Shown here piece by piece: positions 56,201-62,844 of a stretch of 64,000 nucleotides of DNA. Below the pieces are notes generated by a model. The model was not told where the DNA came from. It ran no database searches and was given only the letters and a program-made list of their open reading frames with translations. Each line of letters begins with the position of its first letter. Position 1 is the first letter of the stretch. Location: assembly GCF_011777505.1 (NCBI RefSeq), contig NZ_JAATJT010000003.1:62001-126000 (forward strand), written 5' to 3'. The stretch comes from Gaetbulibacter sp. S0825. GTDB lineage: Bacteria > Bacteroidota > Bacteroidia > Flavobacteriales > Flavobacteriaceae. Made by a program: the position numbers and the translations under genes.

Positions 56201-56385
56201 TCTTCCATTTCTACTGGAGAAGCTCCTGGGTAAATAAGATTGATTTGTATTAATTTTGAATCGGTTAATGGAAAAAACGATGATTTTATTGACAAAGCTC
56301 CAATAGTTCCAAAAATTATGAATGCAAAAATCAATACATTAACTGCAACGGGAAACTTTATAAAATAACTAATTACCTTTTTCAT
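53203..56385 (-). CDS. RND efflux permease (AcrB/MMPL type)
   Basis: A 1060-residue, 12-helix RND transporter with two large periplasmic loops. The proton-relay region GMIIVIGILVDDGIVIGENIYHH in helix 4 and the second repeat GIMVNDGLVLIGKFN are visible. It exports toxic organic compounds (HAE-type rather than metal-type, as the two Asp in helix 4 suggest). It lies between its adaptor and channel genes in a MarR-regulated operon. Confidence 0.94.
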   Translation of the reverse strand: MKKVISYFIKFPVAVNVLIFAFIIFGTIGALSIKSSFFPLTDSKLIQINLIYPGASPVEMEEGVVLKIEDNLKGIVGVERVTSVSRENAATISVETEKGKNIDVVLADVKNAVDRVPSFPSGMEPPVIAKVETVRPTISFTLSGDNIPLTTLKQYAREVENDLRGIEGISQVSISGFPAEEIAISVRENDLRAYNLSFQDVANAVSRTNILITGGNIKTSEEDYLIRARNRSYYGNELYNIIVRAEPNGNIIRLKDVADVQDTWSETPDRVFFNGKNAISIGISNTNNEDLIASAEEVKKYIHKFNQQYDNVQLDISSDSSITLTQRTDLLVNNAIMGILLVLLFLAIFLNARLALWVAVGIPISFFGMFIFAAQMGVTINVLSLFGMIIVIGILVDDGIVIGENIYHHYEKGKSPIRAAIDGTIEVLPPVVSALLTTMIAFSTFFFLDGRIGDFFGEVSTVVILTLLVSMIEALIILPAHVAHSKALQRKGRKYNRIDKFFRRLNEGADKGLVKLRDTIYVPYLRFFLKNKFLGFAIPIALFIFSIGAIGGGIVGTSFFPRIASDTVSINLEMPQGTNEKITDSIISSIEEKVWIVNEQYDKNLFNNESVVQNVIKRIGPGTSNASLTVNLLPGELRGDLASQEITNKIRDISGTIYGVESLTFGSGGNFGGSPVAVSLLGNNIEELKAAKEELKAELVANPVLKDVADNDPEGIKEIQIELKDKANILGLNLQSVMAQVRSGFFGFQAQRFQRGQDEIRVWVRYKKEDRSSIKDLDDMWIIAPSGSKVPFSEIATYKIERGDVAINHLEGKREIQLTADLRSPDDSASDVLDDVRNRIMPELSSKYPTVSALYEGQNREASKTIDSLALVGPIILILIYMVIAFTFRTYSQPFLLMIMIPFSLIGVAFGHWVHGFMINILSWLGIIALIGIMVNDGLVLIGKFNGYLKEGMTYNEALVQAGKSRFRAIFLTSLTTIAGLAPLLLEGSRQAQFLKPMAVSISYGIGIATVLTLVMLPLLLSISNSVKVFFKWMITGREITKEEVERAIIESKYENDELH

Positions 56386-56388
56386 CTG

Positions 56389-57504
56389 TTATTGCTTGTC
56401 TTCAAATATTTTAACTTGCATACCGTTATATGCTCCTGGAGTGGGTTTAGAAAGCATAAGTGTGCCGTTCTTAACTCCTTTAATAACAGCGCTTTCTGCT
56501 GAAAAATACACAGGTTTAACATCTATAAGTTCTAAAATAGAATCTCTTACAACATATAATTGTTTATTATCTACCAATAACTTTCTAGAAACCTCTATGG
56601 CATCTTTTTCACTTCTGGCTGTTAAGTTTGCCTCCAAATAAGTACCTTCTCTTAAATCTTCATGCGCTACTTGAATAAAAGCCTTAATGGTTTGTGAGGT
56701 TGCATCAACCTTACCGTTTATTCTAATAACTTTTCCAATATATGTTTTAGTTTTATCTAGATTTTGAAGTGTTACCGCATTACCAACTTTTAATAAATCG
56801 GCAAATTCAGCATTAATTGACACCTCCATTTCAAAAATACTTGGGTCAATAAATTCTCCCAATTTTTGGCCAACTCTTACTAAGCTACCTGGAGTCACTA
56901 ATGCCTCAGTCAATACACCTTTATAAGGTGCTCTCAAATTATATTTACTAAGTTTTACCTCTAAATTCTTAACGTTGTAATATGCTGTATTAATCCCTCT
57001 CCCTGAAATAAAATATTTTTCTTTTTCAGAATTAATTTGTGGCAACTCTGGAGTTGATTTGTTTATATCGAAATTATTAAGATACGTTTGCCATTTCTGA
57101 TAGTCGTCTGGGTAATCTAAACGAATATCAGGCATAATTGAGGTAATACTGTTATAGAAATTACTCTTTTGTGACTGAAGATTGGCATAAAACTCATCAC
57201 TATTAATTTTAAGGATAGATTCTCCTCTATTATACATAGTTCCAGCTTTAAACTCTTTAGAGGAAGCTTTTAAAACACCTTGTACTTCTGCATAAAGGTC
57301 AATTTTATGTTTAGCAACTAAATTTCCACTTGTTGTAATTATTATAGGTATTTCTCTATTATTAACCTCTTCAACAAAAACTGTTTTTACAATTTTGTCG
57401 AATTTTGGCTTAGGTCTTTTTTTGTTATCAATTAAATATTTGGCAACAAAGAATGCACCTACTAATAATAAAACCCCTAAAGCGATAGATATAATTTTTC
57501 TCAT
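56389..57504 (-). CDS. RND periplasmic adaptor (HlyD/MFP family)
   Basis: One N-terminal membrane segment, a biotinyl-lipoyl hairpin (VQGVLKASSKEFKAGTMYNRGESILKINSDEF ... YNLRAPYKGVLTEALVTPGSLVRVGQKLGEF), an alpha-helical hairpin and beta-barrel domains identify the adaptor that bridges the RND pump and the TolC channel. It lies 3 bases before the pump gene. Confidence 0.92.
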   Translation of the reverse strand: MRKIISIALGVLLLVGAFFVAKYLIDNKKRPKPKFDKIVKTVFVEEVNNREIPIIITTSGNLVAKHKIDLYAEVQGVLKASSKEFKAGTMYNRGESILKINSDEFYANLQSQKSNFYNSITSIMPDIRLDYPDDYQKWQTYLNNFDINKSTPELPQINSEKEKYFISGRGINTAYYNVKNLEVKLSKYNLRAPYKGVLTEALVTPGSLVRVGQKLGEFIDPSIFEMEVSINAEFADLLKVGNAVTLQNLDKTKTYIGKVIRINGKVDATSQTIKAFIQVAHEDLREGTYLEANLTARSEKDAIEVSRKLLVDNKQLYVVRDSILELIDVKPVYFSAESAVIKGVKNGTLMLSKPTPGAYNGMQVKIFEDKQ

Positions 57505-57514
57505 TTTTAGTCAG

Positions 57515-57979
57515 TTATATAGATTCTATTTTTGAATCGAAATTGTTTTGAATTTTTTTTAAAATCGTTATGATTTGCTTTTTTTCAGAAGCTGCAATAT
57601 TCTTTTCCATTTTAGTAATCATTTTTTTTATCACTGGTTTCGTTAAATGGAAAACTTCTTTACCTTTTTGAGTTAAATAAACATTATTAATTCGCTTGTC
57701 CTCTTTGGATTGTTGTCTTGTTATATACTCTTTCTGTTCCATTTTAGTTAGCAAACGTGTTAAAGATGATTTATTTCTAAGCGTTAAAAATGCTAACTCG
57801 TTTTGACTCAAACCATCGTCATTATGCAGCCTCTTAAGAACAATCATTTGCTCTTTAGTTAAATCAAGCCCATGATCATTAAACAATTCTTGTAGATGAT
57901 ACTCAAGAATTTTTACAGTTTTCCCTAACCAAGGACCTATTGAGTTCTCAAAATCTATATTTACCTCTTCTCTTTTCAT
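57515..57979 (-). CDS. MarR family transcriptional regulator
   Basis: A 154-residue winged-helix protein (LTKEQMIVLKRLHNDDGLSQNELAFLT, LTRLLTKMEQKEYITRQQSKEDKRINNVYLT). It is the first gene of the efflux operon and its own promoter lies over a 46-bp palindrome, so it most likely represses the operon until a toxic ligand binds. The ATG begins four bases after a TACATTTG element, a probable leaderless start. Confidence 0.92.
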   Translation of the reverse strand: MKREEVNIDFENSIGPWLGKTVKILEYHLQELFNDHGLDLTKEQMIVLKRLHNDDGLSQNELAFLTLRNKSSLTRLLTKMEQKEYITRQQSKEDKRINNVYLTQKGKEVFHLTKPVIKKMITKMEKNIAASEKKQIITILKKIQNNFDSKIESI

Positions 57980-57982
57980 ACG

Positions 57983-58037
57983 ACAAATGTAAACAAATAA
58001 TTAAATAGTTGCATATGCAACTATTTAATTATTTGTT
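57983..58037 (-). promoter_or_regulatory. MarR operator: 46-bp perfect palindrome with overlapping promoter
   Basis: Bases 57992-58037 read the same on both strands; the core TAGTTGCATATGCAACTA is the type of site MarR dimers bind. On the minus strand TACATTTG (57983-57990) directly follows, then the ATG at 57979. Occupation of the palindrome would block the efflux operon promoter. Confidence 0.8.
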
Positions 58038-58062
58038 AATTTTTTTATTATATCTTCAAACA

Positions 58063-58105
58063 TGATAAAAGTCAGTTTAAGATATTTAAGTCATAAATAT
58101 CTTTG
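58063..58105 (+). promoter_or_regulatory. Promoter of the copper-receptor operon with activator box
   Basis: TGATAAAAGTCA (58063-58074) is centred 36.5 bases before the last base of TATCTTTG (58098-58105), the same geometry as at norC. The bases around the box (CATGAyAAAAGTCAGTTTAA) are nearly identical to those at 51731-51750. Confidence 0.75.
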
Positions 58106-58109
58106 CAAT

Positions 58110-58493
58110 GTGAAACTTAGCTCCGTAATATTATCATTAACTTTATCTGCATTAATACTATTTAATAGTATGCAAGTATCACTAACATTTGCATATTACG
58201 AAATTGATCCTATTGACTTTATTGAGAGGTTATGTGAGAATTTAGATAAGCCTGAATTAGAATGTAATGGTAAATGTCAGTTGAAAAAAGTAGCAGAAAC
58301 CAATTCTACAGATAATAAAAACGTGCCAAATGTTATTGATTTCAAAGAAATATTACTCTATAAAGAAAGTTCAAACAATTACTTTTTAGTAAAAAATGTA
58401 GAGAAGGTATTCCAAAATTATAGCTACCAAAACTTCTATAACTACCTAAAGTTTTCAGATTGCTTCCATCCACCTCAAAAATCATTCTCATAA
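58110..58493 (+). CDS. Small exported protein with CNGKC motif, partner of the copper-type receptor
   Basis: An ATG at 58062 is open but lies inside the activator box and upstream of the -7 element, so it cannot be transcribed from this promoter. The GTG at 58110, four bases after TATCTTTG, gives a normal signal-like start (KLSSVILSLTLSALILFNS) and about 127 residues. The mature part has CENLDKPELECNGKCQLKK, a Cys cluster found in small proteins encoded before metal TonB receptors in Bacteroidota; metal binding is inferred. It ends 66 bases before the receptor gene. Confidence 0.72.
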   Translation: MKLSSVILSLTLSALILFNSMQVSLTFAYYEIDPIDFIERLCENLDKPELECNGKCQLKKVAETNSTDNKNVPNVIDFKEILLYKESSNNYFLVKNVEKVFQNYSYQNFYNYLKFSDCFHPPQKSFS

Positions 58494-58559
58494 CCCATTT
58501 TTAAGGCTTTTTTAAGCCAAACCCAAAACAATTTCATTTAAAATTTAAAATTTTGAATC

Positions 58560-60656
58560 ATGAGAAAGATTTATGGTATGCTTTTGTGTATGCTAATTTC
58601 AACAATGTCTTTTGCTCAAAATAAGAAAGCAAAAGACACGACAACCCAAAAAACAGTAGAACTGAATAAAGTGATTATTATTGGAAATGTAAAGACAGAT
58701 CCAACACACTCTAAAGTATCAAATAAATATGACGAAAATATAATACAACCAAAAAATGTTGCCGACCTATTTAAGAACATCAATGGTTTTTCAACAATAA
58801 AAAGGGGGAATTATGCTATTGACCCTTCTTTTAGAGCCTCTCAATATGAACAATTAAACGTTCAGTATGATGGTGGGACAAAAGCAATGCATGCTTGCCC
58901 AAATAGAATGGATCCTATTACAACTCACATTATTCCTGAGGAAATTGCCAAAATTGAAATTATTAAAGGACCATACACTGTTAGATATGGAACTACTTTT
59001 GGCGGTATTATTAATATGGTGACTAAAACTCCAGGAATTGATGACTATGGCTTTCATGGTAATGCATCTTTTGGATATGAAGACAATGGAAATTCTATTT
59101 CTAATATGCTAGCTCTTAAGTATGCTTCAGAAAAATATGATTTTACAGTTAATGGAGGCTATAAAGATTTTGGTAACTATAAAGATGGTTCAGACTTAGA
59201 GATTCCTTCATCATTTAGAAGTACGGATTATGGGGTTAAGTTTGGCTATAACTTATCAGAAAGCGAACGTGTTCAAGCACATTGGCGACAATCTTTTGGT
59301 AGAGATGTTCTACATGCAGGTTTACCTATGGATACAGATTATGATAACAGTAGTATTCTTTCACTAGATTATAAAAAAGAATATACAAACAGTAAGGTTA
59401 AAAGCTTAAGTAGCAAACTATACTATAGTTATGTTGATCACTTAATGACCAACTTTAAAAGACCAAACTTTATGATGGTTGAAGCTGAATCTGGTGTAGA
59501 GGCTACAACTGCTGGAGGTAAAATAGAGCTAAAAATTGTACCAAACGAAAATTGGCAACTGTATAGTGGTCTTGATGCAACTTACATTGGACGAGAAGGT
59601 AATAGAAACCGTTTAGTGAAAATAATGAATGGAAATCCTTTACCTATGCCAATGTCTTTTACAGACAAGATTTGGCAGGATTCACAAATAACAGATATAG
59701 GAGTATTTACCGAAGCAAAGTGGTTTGCGAGCAATTCTACCATTTTTAATTTCGGATTGCGCTACAACGCTGTTATTAGCGATATAAAAGATCCTGCCGT
59801 TAATTTTGCAGCGATGTATGATTTAGAAAAACGGACAGAAGGTAATTTAAGTGGAACTGTAAGTCTTAAAAAGGTTATTTCACCAGATTTTACTTTAGAA
59901 ATAGCTTATGGTAGAGGTGTTCGTTCAGCAAGTATGGTTGAGCGCTTTATAAACCATTTTACAGTTGGTCAAGACCCTTATGAATATGTTGGTAACCCAA
60001 ACTTAAAGGCAGAAGTCAATAACCAATTTGAAATTGGATTTAAAGGCAAAAAGGATTTAACGAACGGTTTTAATAAACTTACTTATTCTTCATCATTTTA
60101 TTATTCATTTTTCGAGAACTATATTGTTGGTATTGTTGATGAATCTTTAAATAGATTGTATATGCCAATGTTAGAACCAAGACACCCTAAAGTATTTAGA
60201 AATTTAGATGAAGCATATAAAACAGGATTAGAAGCTTCGATGAAACTTGAGTTTATGGACAATTTCTTTTTAAAAGCAGATATCGCTTATGTTTATGCAA
60301 AAAACAAAGATTTAAAAGAATCGCTTCCACTTACTCCTCCTCTAACAACCAAACTAGGCTTTGGATTCGAGAAAAAGAAATTTTGGGCAAATGCAACTTT
60401 TAACTTAGTTTGCAAACAAGATAAAATTGCCGAAAGCTTTGGTGAAACTTATACAAAAGGCTATGAAACGTTAGATATTCGTGTTGGACTAAAACCAATA
60501 AAAAATATAACAGTAGGTTTGGCTGCTATTAATCTTTTTGATCAAACCTACAATGACCATTTAAGTTTTTCATTTAACAACCAATCGGGTTTAGGTAGAG
60601 TCCCTATTAATGAACCTGGAAGAAACTTAACTGCTTTCTTGCAATACAAGTTTTAA
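58560..60656 (+). CDS. TonB-dependent receptor of the OprC/NosA copper type
   Basis: Signal peptide, plug and 22-strand barrel ending QYKF. The plug has HACPNRMDP: C113 and M117 form the CxxxM pair that binds copper in Pseudomonas OprC, and IEIIKGPYTVRYGTTFGGIINMVTKTPG is the usual plug end. Met-rich segments (NFMMVEAESG, PLPMPMSF) fit copper use. NosA/OprC proteins supply copper to nitrous oxide reductase, but nosZ is not in the window. The promoter shares its box with norC, linking copper uptake to NO respiration. Confidence 0.82.
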   Translation: MRKIYGMLLCMLISTMSFAQNKKAKDTTTQKTVELNKVIIIGNVKTDPTHSKVSNKYDENIIQPKNVADLFKNINGFSTIKRGNYAIDPSFRASQYEQLNVQYDGGTKAMHACPNRMDPITTHIIPEEIAKIEIIKGPYTVRYGTTFGGIINMVTKTPGIDDYGFHGNASFGYEDNGNSISNMLALKYASEKYDFTVNGGYKDFGNYKDGSDLEIPSSFRSTDYGVKFGYNLSESERVQAHWRQSFGRDVLHAGLPMDTDYDNSSILSLDYKKEYTNSKVKSLSSKLYYSYVDHLMTNFKRPNFMMVEAESGVEATTAGGKIELKIVPNENWQLYSGLDATYIGREGNRNRLVKIMNGNPLPMPMSFTDKIWQDSQITDIGVFTEAKWFASNSTIFNFGLRYNAVISDIKDPAVNFAAMYDLEKRTEGNLSGTVSLKKVISPDFTLEIAYGRGVRSASMVERFINHFTVGQDPYEYVGNPNLKAEVNNQFEIGFKGKKDLTNGFNKLTYSSSFYYSFFENYIVGIVDESLNRLYMPMLEPRHPKVFRNLDEAYKTGLEASMKLEFMDNFFLKADIAYVYAKNKDLKESLPLTPPLTTKLGFGFEKKKFWANATFNLVCKQDKIAESFGETYTKGYETLDIRVGLKPIKNITVGLAAINLFDQTYNDHLSFSFNNQSGLGRVPINEPGRNLTAFLQYKF

Positions 60657-60663
60657 ACAACAA

Positions 60664-60694
60664 AAAAAAGAGGACAAATTTTGTCCTCTTTTTT
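60664..60694 (+). terminator. Terminator of the copper-receptor operon
   Basis: GAGGACAA pairs with TTGTCCTC around ATT, flanked by six A before and six T after. It lies just after the receptor stop. Confidence 0.9.
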
Positions 60695-60711
60695 GTTTTA
60701 AATAAATCAAT

Positions 60712-60852
60712 CTATTCCTGATTTTTATCTTTTTTCCCACTACTCATAAAAGAAATCAACACTATAATTAATATTAAACAGATTAGACCAAAAACTGCCA
60801 TCATAATTACGCCATTGCTCCAATCGTATAATGCAATACTACTACTTATCAT
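60712..60852 (-). CDS. 46-residue single-helix membrane protein
   Basis: Reading minus from the ATG at 60852: MISSSIALYDWSNGVIMMA, then a hydrophobic helix (VFGLICLILIIVLISFM) and a charged tail (SSGKKDKNQE) before TAG. It has its own promoter with a TGACAAAAGTCA box and a 20-base leader, so it is very likely real. The short outside stretch, one helix and basic tail recall small accessory subunits of respiratory complexes, but I know no family for it. It converges on the copper receptor gene. Confidence 0.75.
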   Translation of the reverse strand: MISSSIALYDWSNGVIMMAVFGLICLILIIVLISFMSSGKKDKNQE

Positions 60853-60878
60853 ATCTTAAATTGTTACTGTTATTTTTT

Positions 60879-60921
60879 CAAAAATATATGTAATGTGCTT
60901 AATATTTTATGACTTTTGTCA
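60879..60921 (-). promoter_or_regulatory. Promoter of the 46-residue protein with activator box
   Basis: On the minus strand TATTTTTG (60879-60886) is a perfect -7 element and TGACAAAAGTCA (60910-60921) is centred 36.5 bases from its last base, as at norC and 58063. Confidence 0.75.
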
Positions 60922-61020
60922 CAAAAAAGCCCAAGTTTCCTTGGGCTCAACTATTAATCAACTCTAAACGAAACTATGTCCTATTTAAATTGATTTGGTG
61001 CAAAAAAGTGAACTTTATGC
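60922..61020 (-). ncRNA. Candidate regulated small RNA of about 100 nt
   Basis: Between the promoter at 61025-61068 and the terminator at 60923-60946 there is no ATG-initiated frame on the minus strand and no longer GTG or TTG frame. The predicted RNA begins near AAGCATAAAG, can pair AATCAA with TTGATT around a loop of about 30 bases, and ends in a GCCCAAG/CTTGGGC hairpin plus U run. It could instead be the 3' tail of the oxidoreductase transcript, since no terminator separates them. Confidence 0.5.
60923..60946 (-). terminator. Terminator on the minus strand
   Basis: GCCCAAG pairs with CTTGGGC around TTTC, and on the minus strand it is followed by six T. It ends the candidate small RNA and any read-through from the oxidoreductase gene. 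It abuts the activator box of the next promoter. Confidence 0.9.
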
Positions 61021-61024
61021 TTGG

Positions 61025-61068
61025 TAAAATTACTTAAATAAGTAAACACCTTGAGTAACTCTTGTTAC
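61025..61068 (-). promoter_or_regulatory. Promoter with GTAAC-N4-GTTAC box, no gene downstream
   Basis: On the minus strand TAATTTTA (61025-61032) is preceded by the inverted repeat GTAACAAGAGTTAC (61055-61068), centre 36.5 bases from the last base of the -7 element. Geometry and -7 sequence are identical to the promoters at 62436 and 63920. Confidence 0.65.
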
Positions 61069-61081
61069 ACTAAAGTCAAAT

Positions 61082-62392
61082 TTAAACTTCAATCCCTTTC
61101 ATCATTTTGTTCCAATATAAATATGGCAATCCATATTTTTTAAGCATCCATAACCTCCAATGCTCTTTTGAAGAATCATTAAGCATCATTGGGAATTTTT
61201 TTAATTTAGGGTCTGGTTCAAAATTCTTATCATAGTCAAACTCAGCTAACACCATTTTACCATAACCTGTAACTAATGGACATGAGGTATAACCATTATA
61301 TTCCTTTGAGGATAACCCCTCTACTTCTATCAATTTTAAAATGTTTGCAACAGTTACTGGAACTTGCTTTCTAATAGCTGCTCCTGTTTTAGAGGTTGGT
61401 AGATTAGATACATCTCCAAGACTAAAAATATTAGGATATTTAGTATGCTGCGTGGTTTTAGGATCTACTGAAACCCAACCCGTTTCGGCTGCTAAAGGAG
61501 AGTTTCTAATAAAATCTGGTGCACATTGTGGTGGTGCCAAATGCATCATGTCGAAATGAATCCCAAAACGATCTACCTCTCTAGTTACTTTTACGTCTTT
61601 ATAGTTATACTGAATATCTCTGTCTAACGAAGCCACGTCACCATCGGCGATAGTTACACAACCACCAGCTGTTAAGTCTTTATCTATTTCGTACCATGCA
61701 ATTTTTTTATCTGCATCAACTTTAACCAACTTATGAAAGAAACGCACATTAATATCTTTTCTGTCTACTACATTCATAAGTGTATCAGCAATAATTTTTA
61801 CTCCAAAAATAGAACCACTTGGTAGTGCAAAGACTATATCTGATTTTTTTCTGACTCCAGTTTTTCTAAAATAATCATCTGCTAAATACATTATTTTTTG
61901 AGGTGCTCCTCCACATTTAATAGGTGTTGTAGGTTGGGTAAATAAAGCTGTACCTCCATTAAAGTTCTTTAAAGTTTCCCAAGTATGGTTTGGATCTGTA
62001 TAGTTACTGCATACAACGCCTTTTTCCATTGCTTCTGTAAGTCCTTCTACCAATTCTGGTGCAATTTTTAATCCCGGAACTACCACAAGATAGTCATAGG
62101 TGAGTTCAGTACCATTTTTAGTAATTAAACTATTTTGTTCTGGTTTAAAAACATCAGCATATTCTTTAATCCAATCGACACCTTTAGGAATTAATGATGC
62201 CATTGGCCTAACAGTATCTTTAAATTTATATGTATTGGCACCAACCAATGTCCAAGCTGGTTGGTAATAATGCTTGTCGGATGGCTCTATTAAACCAATT
62301 TCTAAACTTGCGTTTTTTCTTTTTAATTGTGAGGCAACCATAATTCCAGCTGTGCCTCCTCCAATTATTAATACTTGATAGTGAGTTCTCAT
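61082..62392 (-). CDS. Sulfide:quinone oxidoreductase-like flavoprotein
   Basis: A 436-residue FAD protein: dinucleotide motif GGGTAG (11-16), EPSDKHYYQPAWTLVGA, and the three cysteines C128 (GVVCSNY), C160 (TPIKCGGAP) and C371 (YTSCPLVTGYG) that carry the sulfur chain in SQR enzymes; FSLGDVSNLPTSKTGAAIRKQ is the second FAD contact. It should oxidise sulfide and pass electrons to quinone at the membrane. The resemblance is closest to the type II (SQRDL) branch by eye. Its promoter has a GTAAC-N4-GTTAC box. Confidence 0.85.
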   Translation of the reverse strand: MRTHYQVLIIGGGTAGIMVASQLKRKNASLEIGLIEPSDKHYYQPAWTLVGANTYKFKDTVRPMASLIPKGVDWIKEYADVFKPEQNSLITKNGTELTYDYLVVVPGLKIAPELVEGLTEAMEKGVVCSNYTDPNHTWETLKNFNGGTALFTQPTTPIKCGGAPQKIMYLADDYFRKTGVRKKSDIVFALPSGSIFGVKIIADTLMNVVDRKDINVRFFHKLVKVDADKKIAWYEIDKDLTAGGCVTIADGDVASLDRDIQYNYKDVKVTREVDRFGIHFDMMHLAPPQCAPDFIRNSPLAAETGWVSVDPKTTQHTKYPNIFSLGDVSNLPTSKTGAAIRKQVPVTVANILKLIEVEGLSSKEYNGYTSCPLVTGYGKMVLAEFDYDKNFEPDPKLKKFPMMLNDSSKEHWRLWMLKKYGLPYLYWNKMMKGIEV

Positions 62393-62435
62393 AAAACAAT
62401 AAAATTTAGTTAGAAGTATCTGATTATTAATTTAC

Positions 62436-62479
62436 TAAAATTAACGTCTATTTTTTAAAATATCTGTAACCTTAGTTAC
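62436..62479 (-). promoter_or_regulatory. Promoter of the SQR-like gene with GTAAC-N4-GTTAC box
   Basis: TAATTTTA (62436-62443, minus) and GTAACTAAGGTTAC (62466-62479, minus) have the fixed 36.5-base centre distance. The leader to the ATG at 62392 would be about 38 bases. Confidence 0.72.
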
Positions 62480-62507
62480 AAAAAAAGGCAGCTTAAAAAG
62501 CTGCCTT
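62480..62507 (-). terminator. Terminator of the cytochrome/thioredoxin operon
   Basis: A ten-base stem AAGGCAGCTT/AAGCTGCCTT around AAA is followed on the minus strand by a run of T. It lies 38 bases after the thioredoxin stop and touches the next activator box. Confidence 0.92.
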
Positions 62508-62544
62508 AGAAATCAATAAACACTATGAACATTAAAAATCGATA

Positions 62545-62844
62545 CTAACTAAATTTATTAATTATGTTTATTAACTCTTCTTTTTTAACAATACCCGATT
62601 GACGCCAAACTAATTGTCCTTTCTTAAAAATTAAAAATGTTGGTACACCTCTCACCTGATATTTCCCAGATAATTCTTGATTTTTATCTACATTAATTTT
62701 TACAATAGATACTATGTCATTTAATTGATCTTTAACTTCTTTTAATATTGGGCTCATTACTTGACAAGGTCCACACCATTCGGCATAAAAATCCACTAAA
62801 ACAGGGATTGGCTTATCAATTATTTCTGAAAACTTACTAATCAT
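62545..62844 (-). CDS. trxA: Thioredoxin
   Basis: A 99-residue thioredoxin without signal peptide: DFYAEWCGPCQVM with the redox pair C24 and C27, the cis-proline in VRGVPTFLIF, and KINVDKNQELSGKY. It is cytoplasmic. The ATG overlaps the stop of the cytochrome gene by four bases, so the two are translated together. Pairing with SQR-like and cytochrome genes under the same type of box suggests thiol or sulfur stress handling. Confidence 0.93.
   Translation of the reverse strand: MISKFSEIIDKPIPVLVDFYAEWCGPCQVMSPILKEVKDQLNDIVSIVKINVDKNQELSGKYQVRGVPTFLIFKKGQLVWRQSGIVKKEELINIINKFS

Noticed and set aside
58062-58109. Coding sequence starting at the ATG at 58062
   Set aside because: The ATG is inside an activator box conserved with norC and lies upstream of the promoter -7 element; the GTG at 58110 fits better.
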